Positions 33,261 to 45,419 of a stretch of 64,000 nucleotides of DNA are shown here, piece after piece. Numbering within the stretch: position 1 is the stretch's first letter; each line of letters begins with the position of its first letter. A program made the translations under genes and the position numbers. The notes beneath the pieces were generated by a model. That model made no database searches, was not told where the DNA came from, and was given only the letters and a program-made list of their open reading frames with translations. Origin of the DNA: Chiua virens (lineage: Eukaryota; Basidiomycota; Agaricomycetes; Boletales; Boletaceae); the NCBI GenBank assembly GCA_019787685.1, contig JAHNUO010000017.1:248001-312000 (forward strand). Reading direction: 5' to 3'.

Positions 33261-33439
33261 CTCACAGTCCTCTGTAGTCAGTAAAATGAACTTGGACTGA
33301 GGTCACACTGGCCATGCTTCCATGTAAAGCTTTGCAATAGATTGTGGGCGTGTGACTTGGTGAAGACGCCACCCGTGAACATGAACGCATCACTACCAAA
33401 ACGAAACCGCGTCCGAGTCGCTCAATCATCTGAATCGAC

Positions 33440-34250
33440 CACGACACATGCGTCTCTTCATCCCTTACCAAGCGGGGAGCGGTCACCAATCTCATAAACC
33501 TTTGCATGGGGGCAACAGTGTATGTTCCTGTAATAACGTACGCCCGCGCCTTCCCCGATCTGGCGAGAAGCAGATGAGTCAAACTGCGTACGAGTTCTTC
33601 ATGAGAAGCGTTAAAGCGCAACAAGTCCGACATGGATCACGACATCATGGTAGCCTCGCTGTAAAGAAGCACAGAGTAAAAGGCATGCAAGCAAAGAGAA
33701 CACAGAAATTTTACGTGTATATACAGCGCGCAGACGTGGCGAGACGAAATGAAGAATCACCGACAGGAGTGGGGTGCCACCTGTGCCCCATTCAAATCCA
33801 ATGCAGTGGACTTGAAACGGCGATCGGTAACGAGGGTTATTTCTCTTGACGTTCAACGGCTCTTCTCAGAGTGCTGAGGTCTGGATAATGCGTGACGTCA
33901 ATCGGGTCTAGATCATGGTTGCGAGAAGAAACAATGGCCCACAGCCTAGCCCGACTCCCGAGCTCGACGACTGTGATTCAGCAATATCAGGATCGGTGTT
34001 CGGATAATCAAAGACTGTCCTGGAAATCCCTTCGTGTTTGTTGTGAATGACTTCCTCGACAACCTGCCGCTTGGATAACCAGTCAGTTGGCAATTGCAAA
34101 CAGCATACTCGCCTATTGAGAAATTGACAACAACTACTGTACTAAAAAGTTTGGGGAGAAAGTTCGAAAGAGCGCGCGACGAACTTTCGATCTCCGCAAC
34201 CCAAACGCGGCGGCAAGCGGCAGCGTCTCGATCACTTGATCGAATAACTT
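33440..34250 (-). pseudogene. Decayed second copy of the methyltransferase gene
   Basis: Reading leftwards, 'MSDLLRFNASHEELVRSL' and 'ARSGKARAYV' match the last exon of the left copy. The part near 33,770-33,850 still matches the exon around the SAM-binding motif and 'EWGT'. Then small indels destroy the frame and the end reads 'APMQRFMRLVTAP' in place of the conserved sequence. The copy cannot make the family's fold. Confidence 0.75.
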
Positions 34251-36390
34251 GTGGCAAGGCAGTTCAACACGGATGATCATCGTGAACGTTCCAACGCACT
34301 CCACGTTCGAGGGGTATCCTCCAAGTTCAACCAGAGCCTTCCAACCTCCGTGGCGCCACCTCACATAAGCACAGAAATCATGTAAATTGTAGTATCCGCT
34401 CACAATGTTTTTTTTTGAGACGCACTTGACAAAGGGCAACAGCTTAAGCTGGTTCCCGCCCACAATGTTCATACCTCAGTCGATCTCTGAACGACCATGT
34501 TTGACTATGTGGAATGCAATAACGACGGACCTAACCCTACGACGGACCTTACCCTTTCTCTCAAGCGCCGATCGTCCTTTTCCTCACGGGTTCGGACATG
34601 CCCGTCTCAGCATACTGAGAAAAAAATGAAACATCACATCACCAACGGAACGCCATACCGGTTCGTTCGTCCCACTCTCATGATCAGCGTTTGCGCGCTG
34701 TGGCGGGATCTCGTTTCTCCTAGCCATCAAAACCCCACCACCTCTCTCACGTTGGACTCACCTGGGATCTTTGTCCGCCGCTTTTCCATTTGCGCATGTG
34801 GGCGACTAGTATCTGTTCATTTCATGTCGCTATTCCATCATTGAGGTGCCACCATCAACACGGAACAGCGTCATGGTCGTCATTTCATCCCATCCGCACG
34901 ATGCCGACCGTGTCTGTTTTTTCATGTCACTCTTCAGATTGACACGTTTCGCCCGACCGGCAAGGACAACGGCGGCGGGATCTCGGTAACCTTAGATTGC
35001 CCCACCGCCATCTTCCGCACGAATGCGGAACGTTCCCGCTCTTTTTCGTGCGTCGCCCCGTTCTTCCTGTGCTCGGGAAATCAGACCTCCGAAACGACAG
35101 TCAGACATGTCAGATGATGGCTTCATTCTTCGCTGACAGCGATGCGTACCTATCTGATCCACCTAGGTCGCGGTGGCACCCAACGCCAGACATGCCTGAC
35201 AGCTACATGATATCCCACGCAGCCACGCTTTCATCCAAAGCGCGACCACCACCAAAACCGTCGACGCCCACAAGAAGCACGAGAACCGCGGAAATAACCA
35301 GTCCGAATCAGAGGCAGCCAATGGCCGCATCGATCGATGATCTCGAAAAGACGAACCATTCGAAAGGCGCTCCCACTCTGGTGGCACTGACTGAAATACG
35401 GCAACGTTGAGCGAACGTGCGATGGAGAGAGATACAAACTTGGGGCTTCATCTCCGTGCAGCTCGATATCCGAGGCGTTCCTGCGCGCCAGGGGAGGCAC
35501 CACGTTGGGCCGAACCGGCTATAGACTTGTCTCTGATGAAAACGTTGGCAAAGCAGAACCGTCATACCGGGCTGGATTCGAACAGAAAACAAAGTGAAGG
35601 TTGCGTGGAGTGAATCAGGCGTGCAATGTGCATGCCCATAGATACATTTCGGGTAATGAGACTGCCCCCCTATGATGCATGTTGCACGGGCGTTTGCGAG
35701 TGTCTTTCGACCGGAGATCTGTTCTCGCCAGATACACATTTTTTCTGGCTGTCATTCGACTCAAAGGTATGGCTATAGTCACAAGTGACGCGTGGGCCCT
35801 GAATGAACGAACCAGGGCACCCAGTCTATGCACCCGAGGACTAAGGCGCTGAAAATGTTCACGAGATAAAGACCAATGCATACGTCCGTCTGCAGTGGGA
35901 CACCCCTGATGATAACGAACGGCGACCGAGATACCGTCACTACATATCTGCCGACCAGCACTTTGTCGGAACAAGAAACTCAAATATCGGAGATGCCCGA
36001 AGACGGATCGAATCTTACGAGAAAAAAACGAACCACTGGCCCGTTCTCAGCGTCCGCGTTGCTTGTCTCGCTCTGAGAATGACATCTCCATGACGGTGGC
36101 GCGCTCGCGCGACGGATCAAGCAGTGTGATGCAACGAAACACAGGACACACACCGCATCCGTATCACGGCTCCACCATCTCTCAGTCATAGAGGTGTCCA
36201 CGCCGGGAGAGTGCGTACCTGAGACCCATCTTATCATCGAATTCACCGCTTTGCCAGAAGGAACTGGATTCAGCCATCACGGACGTCTTGGTTTCATCAC
36301 GGCATCGCCCGCAGTGGGCTTGATCGGTTTACTGCTCGGCAGATCGACGGCGCTCGCACACGCACCATACCCTTGTTCTGGACGCACAGG
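33440..36390. repeat. Right unit of the segmental tandem duplication
   Basis: Matches 28,300-31,880. It includes a short relic of a CFA20 gene 3' end near 35,447-35,490 and stops about 140 bp before the 3' end of the intact CFA20 gene. Confidence 0.8.
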
Positions 36391-36527
36391 GGACCCGAAT
36401 CACTGGAAGCGCCTCCAATTTCAAACCCCCCAAGCGTTGTAACGCTAAAGTCCATTGATATCGGAGACAGCGGACATTGCCCTCGTCATCGTTGTTCTTT
36501 TTTCATCTCGATACACGTCCACACGAT

Positions 36528-37460
36528 TTAATCTCCGTAGAGCTCGAATTCCCAAGGCGTTCTTGTGATAGGAGCAGAGTTGCTCAACCAAATCCGTCGT
36601 AAACGACAGGTCGCATAGATCTTTATGAACGCGAGATGTGCGTACGTCCCACTGGGCAGGGGGAGTTGATGATTCCGAGACGTTTCGGAAACGGACGAAG
36701 ACGGCGCTCCAGTCTCCGCCGCCAGTCCAGGGAAGCTGTCGTAAAGATCACCACGGTCGTGCTCGATCTGAGCGTGTGCCGCCAGCGACGCGAACTGGGG
36801 GATGAACGTCGCGAGATTCAGTGTGATGGTGGACCATGCTGTCAGAGGGTTCGACGAGGACGGCGGAAATGTGAGGGGGAGATGGAGTAACGGGGGCGCC
36901 CCACCGCGATGGCGCACCAGCTGGGGCGTTTTCTAAATACCAATATTCGCCAATGAGTCACTCGCGAATGAAAGGGGTGGGAATGACTCGGAAGAAGAAT
37001 GCACCTGAAAAGTGGAACATCGAACGACGCCTTGTCTGCCCGCTTTATCGACTATGCCAACATCAAACGACCATTCTCTGCTCAGGTGACGGACTTGGAT
37101 GTGCAACCACTTGTGTTTGAGTCCGAGCACGCTGCGCTCCAGAGATGCGTGGACGAGCGGGACCGGGGGTGGACATTGAATGAACGTTTTGCGCAGGGTC
37201 GGAGATTGGATGTGGAGAACGGTTTGGTTTAGTTGATGTCCTTGGCTGGTGTCCGCGTGCTGGTCACGATAGACGGATGGCGCCGTGATGAGAGCGGCCG
37301 GTGGGGATGGTGCGGGAAGGGAAGTGGAGTCATTGAGAAGATGGATGAAAGAATCAGAGGGGAGAGTTCCATCAACGTGGAGCAAGAACAAGCCCAGGGG
37401 ATCGCTGCCAGTGGAGGAGAACAGCGAAACGAGGTCGGGCTGGACAGATCTCGCAAACAT
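36528..37460 (-). CDS. CFA20-domain (DUF667) protein
   Basis: Two exons, 37,460-37,005 and 36,932-36,528, join in frame as 'RCSTFQ|KTPQLVRHR'. The protein starts 'MFARSVQPDLVSLFSS', the hallmark start of the CFA20 domain. It continues through 'LHIQSPTLRKTFIQCP', 'LGLKHKWLHIQVRHLSREW', 'LLHLPLTFPP' and 'YAHLAFIKIYATCRLRRIW', ending 'PWEFELYGD'. In animals and protists CFAP20 is a ciliary inner-junction protein with a nuclear role. Mushrooms lack cilia, so a non-ciliary role is likely but unknown. About 286 residues, full length, no defects. Relics of its 3' end occur twice in the neighbouring duplication. Confidence 0.8.
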
Positions 37461-37641
37461 CGTTCACAGCGTGTTCGTCGACGGATTCTCAAATCAGATC
37501 ACGCCACAAATGAGGGGTCGCAGTATTGCCAAAAACGCACTTAATTTGTCCAGGTATAACACATAAGTTGATGTTAGTAGCGGAGTAAGCTATCAATCCA
37601 TAAAAACAGCAACGTCCAAGAAAAAGCAAGTCCGGTAGCAT

Positions 37642-40600
37642 TCACGACAAATAAGCTCTCACACTGCTCTTTAGCATCCTCAACAACTCGCGTTTCTTGA
37701 ACGGATCATCTGGGAGCTTCAGCTCCCCATTCGCCAGTGATAACAGGAAGTTGAAATCAGCCTGCGCAACGAGCGCAAGTTTTGATGCGAGCTGTTTCTT
37801 CTTGCCCTCGATTCGGGCTTTGAACTGTTTTGCAAAGTCCTCCGAGATGACTTCCGCTCGCGAGACAACATCAGAGGGTACCCCGGCTAGGCTGGCCACG
37901 TGGGTACCGAACGAGGAAGAAGCGACCCCGTCAACGAGTTTATAAAGGAAAACAAGCTGTGCATGGGTTGGTGAGCACAGAACATGATGTAAAAGAACGG
38001 AGACCTACTTTCTGCTGTTCATCATCGAGGCTTGTTGCCATGTGCATATTCCTGATGTTCGGGTGATACGCAAAGTCATCGGTGAGTGAACCGTAGTGAG
38101 TGGCGAAGAATGCAAGTGGAAGTGTGCGTGTAGCGAGTTCATGCAAAACAGCCTATTCATTCATCTATTAGCCAACGTAAAGCATCGGACGCCAATTTCC
38201 TTACGCTAGCAATTGCCATTCCATCCTACAGGTCACGAGCATCAGCTGCATTTTCGACATGTGAAGGAGTAAACTCACGTAGGTTGAAGTCCCTCTACCC
38301 AGTTCTAGACAGACTGGTTAGCATAATCAATTAAAGATTTGTTCACCGTACCATCCAGAATAACTAGTGATCGGGGAGTCGCGTCGCGCAAAATTTTGCA
38401 GCTGTGCATGTGTCAGCCGATGATTCTCTCATGTGAATCCATAGCGAGTTCACCATTCATCCAATTCGACTTTGAAAGTACTTGCGTTCGAAAACATATT
38501 ATCGTACGCTCCCATACGCGTTAAAATGGCATCAACCGGACAAAGCCTATTAGCGGATTAGCGAGAGATTATAAAAATATGCAGTTTAACCTACCGAGCT
38601 GATTCAGCGGGGAGACGCATTCCAAGTTGTGCCATGATCTATGAATAGAATAGTATTAGTGAGCTTCTCTTTCGCTGAAAGATAAATTTATCCTCACGAC
38701 GCCGACGGCTGTCATTCTCATGGCCTGAAGTTATTTAGTCTCTGATCCGGTGCCGTTTTTGTAAACTTACCGTAGATTTACCACTATGGAGACAGTCACT
38801 ATGGCAGCAAGAAAAAAAATAGTATCATGGAAGCACGCACCCCATGTTCGGTCCTACGGTTAGGCATTAGCAACAGACAGTCATGACACAAATATAGATG
38901 TACCTGTCAACAAGGCAATTCTGCCCACATCCCCGCCGAGCTTGATATCATTGGGAATAAAATCGGATTTCAGTTCCGCCAATGCGGGGTGCCTCAGGCC
39001 TTTGAACTCGATAAATGCTGCGTCTCCTTCCACAAATTCGGGTCTACAAGAAGGCTCCCCGATTGCGACAGAGGCCTTCGCTAGCGAGAGTAAGCAATCT
39101 AGTTCAGCAAGAATGCGGACAGCTCGAAGCCAAACTCCGCGATCGGTGTCAAATTCCTCGTAGAGTCGTCCTTTGAAGTCTTTAATAGCGGTGGTCCGGT
39201 TTTCGCGTGCTTCTTTCAATGTACGGACAGTTGGTTGTAAGGACGGCACGACCCAACGTTTGGCAGCCTAAGCATACTTAGCGGCTGGCAGAACGCAGTA
39301 GCAAGACCCCCACCTTGGTAGCGCCACTCTTTATCCAGTCATCAGGAATATTTTTTTCGTTAACCTTCGTTTGGACGAGATAGATTTCCTGTTGCATTTC
39401 TGTTAAGAATAAATTTCAGCGACATAGTAGATAACACCTGCCTTGTTTCCTATGGCGCTATGCCACCAAGACAAAGAACATCTGAGAAGAGAAATGTAAG
39501 GAGGGTCAATCCATCGTGGAATATTAGACTTACCCCAGCTTCTTCTCAAACTTCTTCAATTGTACATCAAGTTCCTTCTCCAAGTTCGTGGTTTCTTCCA
39601 CCACATCATCATAAACCTCATCCTTTCCGTCCACAGGAAGTAATTCATCCGTTTCTGGAACAGATCAGAATTCAATATCTCGGAACTTATGGCACCTACC
39701 TTTGTCAATTTTGAACCGCGACGTTACGTTCTTCAAGTGTAGCGTAAGGTCCGGCGCGGATCGCAACAAACCCAGTATCGTCTTGGACGCGAAGGACTCC
39801 GAGTTATCCGCCAGGCTTGCAAGACCTTCATTTAGCCTCCTGAATGCCTGGAGGGTGTCACGTCAACGCGGCAGATTCGATGGTTGCGCATGATTCACGT
39901 ACAGAAAGCACCTTGATGAAGTCCTTCACTTTGCAGTTTTTCGCGTGTATACGGGAGACAATGCGCTCGAGATCAGGAAGTCCTTTCACCAGTTTAGTGA
40001 ATTCCTCCTCGAATGTCCCATGCTGAATCAACTCTTGAACGGCGTCAAGTCTGCCAAGAGACGACGGGTATTAAGAATGCAAAACCAACGAAACTGTGTA
40101 ATCACCGATCATTGATGCCGCTCACATCACGCAAAGGAACACAAAGCCATATCCTGAAGAGTCTTTTCCCTGTCCGGCGAGTGTCATATCGAAGTATGGG
40201 CAAACCAAAGCAACAAAGAACATACCGAACGGGGTAATGCACCTGCTTAGCAATTTGTGCAGCGACCCTTCATCTGTTCCTTCATTATTTTGTAACACCT
40301 GTTTAATGCCATGAGCTGCTTGACGCGCGAAGCTAGCTTTTGCCCCTTCACCTCGACGTGACTAAGAGTTTGGCCATCCAGAACCAAATTACGTCCTCTC
40401 TTCATAGGGTCGTAGATGTTGAAGTTCTTCATAGTTAATAAATCTTTGTCGATATTGAGTTGGCGGAGATACCACGCCATTGCTCCAAGCGCTTCCATAG
40501 CGGGCCGACAACCAGCCATGTCTCGGATGGTAGACGGTACAGCCTCGTTGAGTAAGCTATCCTCTTCCATGGATGCATCCTCATTTCCGGAAAACATCTT

Positions 40601-42916
40601 ATTCAACTCTGCGAAGGTCTGCTCATACGTAAAGCCTTCGACATCGCGAAGGCTTGTCCAGAGACACGAAGACGGTAAGATAACTTTCAGAAGGCGTACT
40701 GTTGGTACGGATAAGTTGCCCTTCGAAATTCATCGCGGTCAACAAAAATGTCGATGATAGATGGAGAAGGGGCGGGACGCTCACCTTTGTAAAGACCACC
40801 TCTTTAGGCCGCAGCTGCCTGATCATCGTCTCCAATTTCGTGAAGCAAATATCATCCTCGAAGGCACTCAAGTTGAACTGTGACGTTGCACTATCCAACA
40901 CACAGATACCAAAGCTGCTACTCTTGGCATCAGCATCCTCGCGAATGGAGATGCAATGGCCGGCTTGTTCGTCCGTCAGGAGCTCTTCATCGACGAGGGT
41001 TCCGTTGGTATAAACCTTGTTGAGCTCTCTGTCGGTAGTTCAATGGAATCTCGATGATATAGTATCGCACAACATACCTCCGCACAATCTTGTCCTTGCC
41101 TTTGTCGTCAGAAGGTTTACCTTTGGACTTGGCCATGCGCATTTCTGCACCTAGAGCGGTCTCGGATTGATCAACCCGACCAACCTTGTAGCCTACTCAT
41201 GGCATAAGCCACTCAGAGGGCTAGATACTTGCGAGGAGTTTACCTTTTCCAAGGAATTTGCTGCATCGCAAATGGTTCTTCAGTAGGTATACGCGCCACT
41301 AAAGTAACACTTACGCGGCCCAAAAATTGAAAGACGTCTCAGGGACGCCAACCTGTAGTACTTTTATGAAGTCCGTGAGAAGTTACGATGAATATACGGA
41401 CCATTGACATCTTCACTCTTTGAGTGAGCTTCAGATCAAACTCCCTGTGACCAATACGCGCATCTTCTTCATACAACTGCAGATACTTGAGCTGGAATAA
41501 TGCACCGCGCATCTGATACGCACCTCCAAGAATTTTCTGTCAAGGGGAATCAAATTTAGTGATCTAAGACAAGTGGAAGAAACTACTGTACCCTTTCTGG
41601 AAGAACAAAATCTTGAAGGACAGCTCAGTTACTCGAAAAGATGCAAGGGGAAATATGAAATACCGTATCGAAATGATTTTGCTTGATCTGAACACATAAG
41701 TATCACGATCTGCACAGGACTGAGCACCGGTATCGTACCTCCCAAAACTAGGGGAATGTTGTTATCAGAATGTATGCGCGTATGTCACCTAAAAAGACCT
41801 ACCTGCTTTTCAAATGGTGTGAACTCTGCCCATGATTTCTTGGGGATGTACACAGTGCGGGGATCATAGCCGGGCTCCCCTGGACGTACGCCGTCTTTCT
41901 AGAGACGACGTGAGGTGACACAAGGCACCAGGGGGAAAACTTACGTCTCTGACGTCGACTAAGAAACTAAACGGATCTTCTGTGGCTTTCTTCTCGGTCT
42001 TTTTCTCCTGAGCGCGCTGTTCGGCTGCAGTCAAGAAAAGGGAAGCACCATTGCCGGCGCTCGAATTTTCGGCAGACACATGCTTGGCCATGGGACGACC
42101 ACGACCCACTTTCTTTGGCTTTGGCTTTGGCTCGTCTTCGTCCTCGTCTTCGTCCTCGGCAGCATGATGAGAGGAACGTCTAGACGAGTGATGAGAGGCA
42201 ACACTTTGTGAGGAGGCACGAGATGAAGAACGTCCGCGGGGTTCTTCGTCGGATTCATCGGGAACGATGAAATCGTCGTTGTCGGCTGGGGGGCTGGGGC
42301 GTGCTGGGAGAGAAAATAAACATGACGCAATAGTGGAAGATGTGAACAAGTACACACCACGTTTTGCCGGAGACTTTCTGAACCTTGACAACCGGGACCC
42401 AAATGTGGGAATGCCATCCTGCTCTTCGTCGGAAAAAAGCACTTCCACGCGTGGTTTCTTGGTGCGACCTGGGAAATGCATGTTGTCAGGTTCACTCTTG
42501 GCAAGGTACGATGAGACATTAACCTCGGGAAGGGGACGATCTGGTACGATGCTCGGGGGAAGAGATATGGGTCGCATTTTCGTTCTGGTCATCGTCGGAA
42601 TCCGGGATGACGATCTTGCGTTTATGGCGTGTCTGATGGCAGTGGAAGTAAATTTAGGTAGTGATGCGGGAGTTTTTTGTATTAGTAGCGAGCTCACGGG
42701 CTTGACCTCGAGCGAGGACTTGACATGTCGCTGCTCGTCCGAGAGCATGTCTACATCAATAGGATCGCTTGTCGGAGGGGTGTCTTTGACGCTGCTCTCG
42801 ACGTCGGACGACGCGGAGCCCGGAGCCACCTTGGGCTTTGACGGGATTGGTTTTCCAAGTTTTCCAAAGAAATTGATGAGACTCTTTTGCTTCATGTTCT
42901 CTGCAGCTGGAGGCAT
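37642..42916 (-). CDS. MSH6: DNA mismatch repair protein MSH6
   Basis: MutS homolog that pairs with MSH2 to recognise single-base mismatches and small loops in the nucleus. The start at 42,916 gives a PCNA-binding box 'QKSLINFF' at residues 10-17. An unstructured charged linker follows with an acidic run and 'KPKPKKVGRGRP'. The mismatch-recognition domain begins 'GYDPRTVYIPKKSWAEFTPFEKQ' and contains 'FWE', 'IKQNHFDT' and 'LFFQKGKFLE'. The clamp and lever are in 38.9-40.6 kb. The ATPase has Walker A 'GPNMGGKST' at 38,855-38,771 and 'AMRMTAVGV', then 'IMAQLGMRLPAESA'. The C-terminus is 'ASLAGVPSDVVSRAEVISEDF'. More than 15 exons, several tiny: 41,739-41,747 (9 nt), 41,664-41,687 (24), 41,592-41,611 (20), 41,524-41,536 (13), 38,841-38,853 (13) and 38,771-38,783 (13). 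No premature stop was found. It shares a 200-bp divergent promoter with the GH16 gene. Confidence 0.93.
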
Positions 42917-43117
42917 TGTGGAGTCTGAATCGAACGCGACGCGACGATGGATTGCTATTAATATTGGCGCGTTGTGGCATGTTTGTTCTGTCTTAAAAAG
43001 GTATATGAGAAATGAAAGTTGTGTGAATTTTTGGATAAGCGATATCCGTGGAGTGTAGAATGTATACTCGTTTATTATTTCTTTTCAGCTCCACACTCAT
43101 TCGACCCACTCTCCTTT
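42917..43117. promoter_or_regulatory. Divergent promoter region between MSH6 and the GH16 gene
   Basis: 201 bp separate the two start codons, so both promoters and leaders must overlap. No specific operator was recognised. Confidence 0.6.
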
Positions 43118-44722
43118 ATGCTTGCCCTCCTTGTCCTCGTCCCCGCCCTTGTCTCCTTCCTCCCAACCGCACTCGCGGCTCAGGGCGCAACTTGGTACAT
43201 TTTTACCCCTTTATCACCATTTAGGGCTAACTGTCGATCAGTAACATCACCAACCCCTGCTCGTCCGACTACCCCTGCTGCAGTGCGTTACCTCACTCTT
43301 GGTCATGTACACTCACCACAAGCGTTCAGGCGAGTATGGCTTTTGCGGTAGTGGCTACGTCCGTCCATCCCACTTCTCTCCACCTTGTCTCTCACCCCAG
43401 TAGTACTGCCTAGGAGGCTGTGACCCACTCAGTTCTCACTCCCTCACCTCTTGCACCCCTATGCCCGTATGCAAGACTGCAAACGTAAGAAAAGTGCCGT
43501 ATCACTCCAAGTGTTCTGCTCACACTCGCCATCCAGTATACTCTCTCGGACACCTCCCGCATTCTTTCCAATTATACCTACTTCAACGGTAATGCAAGCG
43601 AGTATGGTACGTCCAATTAGATCTCCCAGCCAAATTCACACGGCCCACTTTCCTGCAGACTGGGTTCTCCAGCAAGGTTCCGTCCTCAACACAACCTCAA
43701 ATGGAGAGGCTGCCGTCGCTCTCACTCTTTCTCAACAAAATGCTGGCAGTCTGTTGTCTTCTACCCGTTACGTACATTACGGCAAAATCACGGCTCGAGG
43801 TATCTCCATTCCCCCCTTTCCTCCATCGCCCTTAACTCACACTTTGCAGTGAAAACCGGCCGTTGGGCTGGGGTTGTCACTGCGTTCATCACCATGAGTA
43901 GCGTCAAAGACGAAATCGATTGGGAGTTCCCCGGTAATCATACCACTGAAGGCCAGACCAACTATTTCTGGCAAGGCATCATTCGTAAGTTTGCCATGCC
44001 ATCTCCCCCTTTTCGTTCACAAACGGTCCTCGCAGCCCCGGTTACCAACGGTGTCATCGAGACTGGCCTTTCAGACACTTATGCTGATTGGCATGATTAC
44101 ACCGTGCGTCCCCACCGATACCTCTCATTCTATATGATGCCAAGATTGCCGCCTTAGATTGACTGGCAACCTGATTCCTTGACCTTCCTCGTTGACGGCA
44201 ATGTGACGCGCACCGTGCTAGCCTCTGATACAGTTAATAATGCCACTGGTGTCATCCAATTCCCCAACACTCCCAGCCGCATCCAACTCAGGTAGAGTCC
44301 CATCAATATACACGTGCCGAATTAACCTCGCTTTTGATTCGTACAGCCTCTGGCCTGCTGGTATCCCATCTGAGCCTGAGGGCACCATTCAATGGGCTGG
44401 CGGTATGATTAACTGGAGTAACCCCGATTACACCTCTGCCGGTACGTTTGCCTCTATGCGTTCACACAACGCTCACATTCGCCCAGGCCACTTTTATGCC
44501 CTCTACCAATCTGTCTCTGTCGAATGCAACGACACCACGACACCCGGCCCCGGTGTGACCTCATACGTCTACGGCTCCAACTCGTCCTTGGACACGCCAT
44601 CCATCGCGTTCTCCAACGCGTCGACTATCAACGGTGCCACCATGCTCATCGCTGCCAATGGCAAGCACGGCCTCCTAGTCGCCGGCATTCTCGTCCTCAC
44701 CCTTCTCGCGCACCTCTTTTGA
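43118..44722 (+). CDS. GPI-anchored GH16 chitin-glucan transglycosylase (CRH/CRR type) with hevein-like chitin-binding head
   Basis: Cell-wall enzyme that would link chitin to beta-glucan. The ATG at 43,118 starts a signal peptide 'LALLVLVPALVSFLPTALA'. A cysteine-rich hevein-like module follows: 'CSSDYPCCS', 'EYGFCGSGY', 'YCLGGCDP', assembled from small exons. The GH16 core contains 'YVHYGKITA', then 'KTGRWAGVVTAFITMSSVK' and the catalytic 'DEIDWEF' (43,913-43,933) with the nucleophile and acid/base glutamates. Later come 'TNYFWQG', 'DWQPDSLTFLVDG' and 'PSRIQLSLWPAG'. A serine/asparagine-rich stretch precedes a C-terminal hydrophobic tail 'GLLVAGILVLTLLAHLF', the expected GPI signal. At least eight introns of about 50-60 bp. 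The PIG-P gene of the GPI pathway lies 5 kb away. Confidence 0.88.
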
Positions 44723-45419
44723 TGTTACTGACGTTTTTTTAGCATGGACCCGTATGTTACCCGGACGCATTAATTCCGCCCTCTTGTCAGTTCCTTTTGT
44801 TACTTTACCATCGCAGACGCACATACAGACGATTGGAAGACACGGCATTTTCTCTGTTATTTATTTCGTGACGTGGTCCAAGGAGTGCAACTTCTTTCGT
44901 GTAGAGTTTATTTTCTGTGACAGACGTTGATGTGCATGATCCCATGTCGTGGACGAGTTCGCTTTTGTCTGCTTTCCTCTCAAACTGTTATCCATGTTGA
45001 ACGGGATACTAGTACTGACTTTGACTTGACTTGACGAGTGACAAGTCCTCGTTAACATTGGAGTATCGACCTTCCGGCGTTTCAGAAATTATCGTGAGTT
45101 AGAAAAAAGCCTCGCAAAGATCTCAGTGCGACGTACCAGAAGATGACATGCCTCGCATAGAAACAGATCCATCCAGAATTACAAAAGCATACATACAATT
45201 AATGGTACGATCGTTTTTACAAGTGCATAGTCTACAGTTATACAAAAGAATATACATGATACCATATTATCACAACAAGGGGTATGGTACAGTTGGGGGC
45301 GGAAACAGCATTGCACTTGAAAGGTTATCGCGTAACGAACGAGGTGGAGCGAGCTTTCGTATCGATCGGGACGAGCATGACAGCAGCTTGACGGAGCGTG
45401 AATGATGGTGATGTTGTTC
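44723..45419. other. Convergent 3' intergenic region
   Basis: It lies between the stop of the GH16 gene and the 3' end of the RRM gene, which face each other. No feature was recognised apart from presumptive 3' untranslated regions. Confidence 0.5.
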
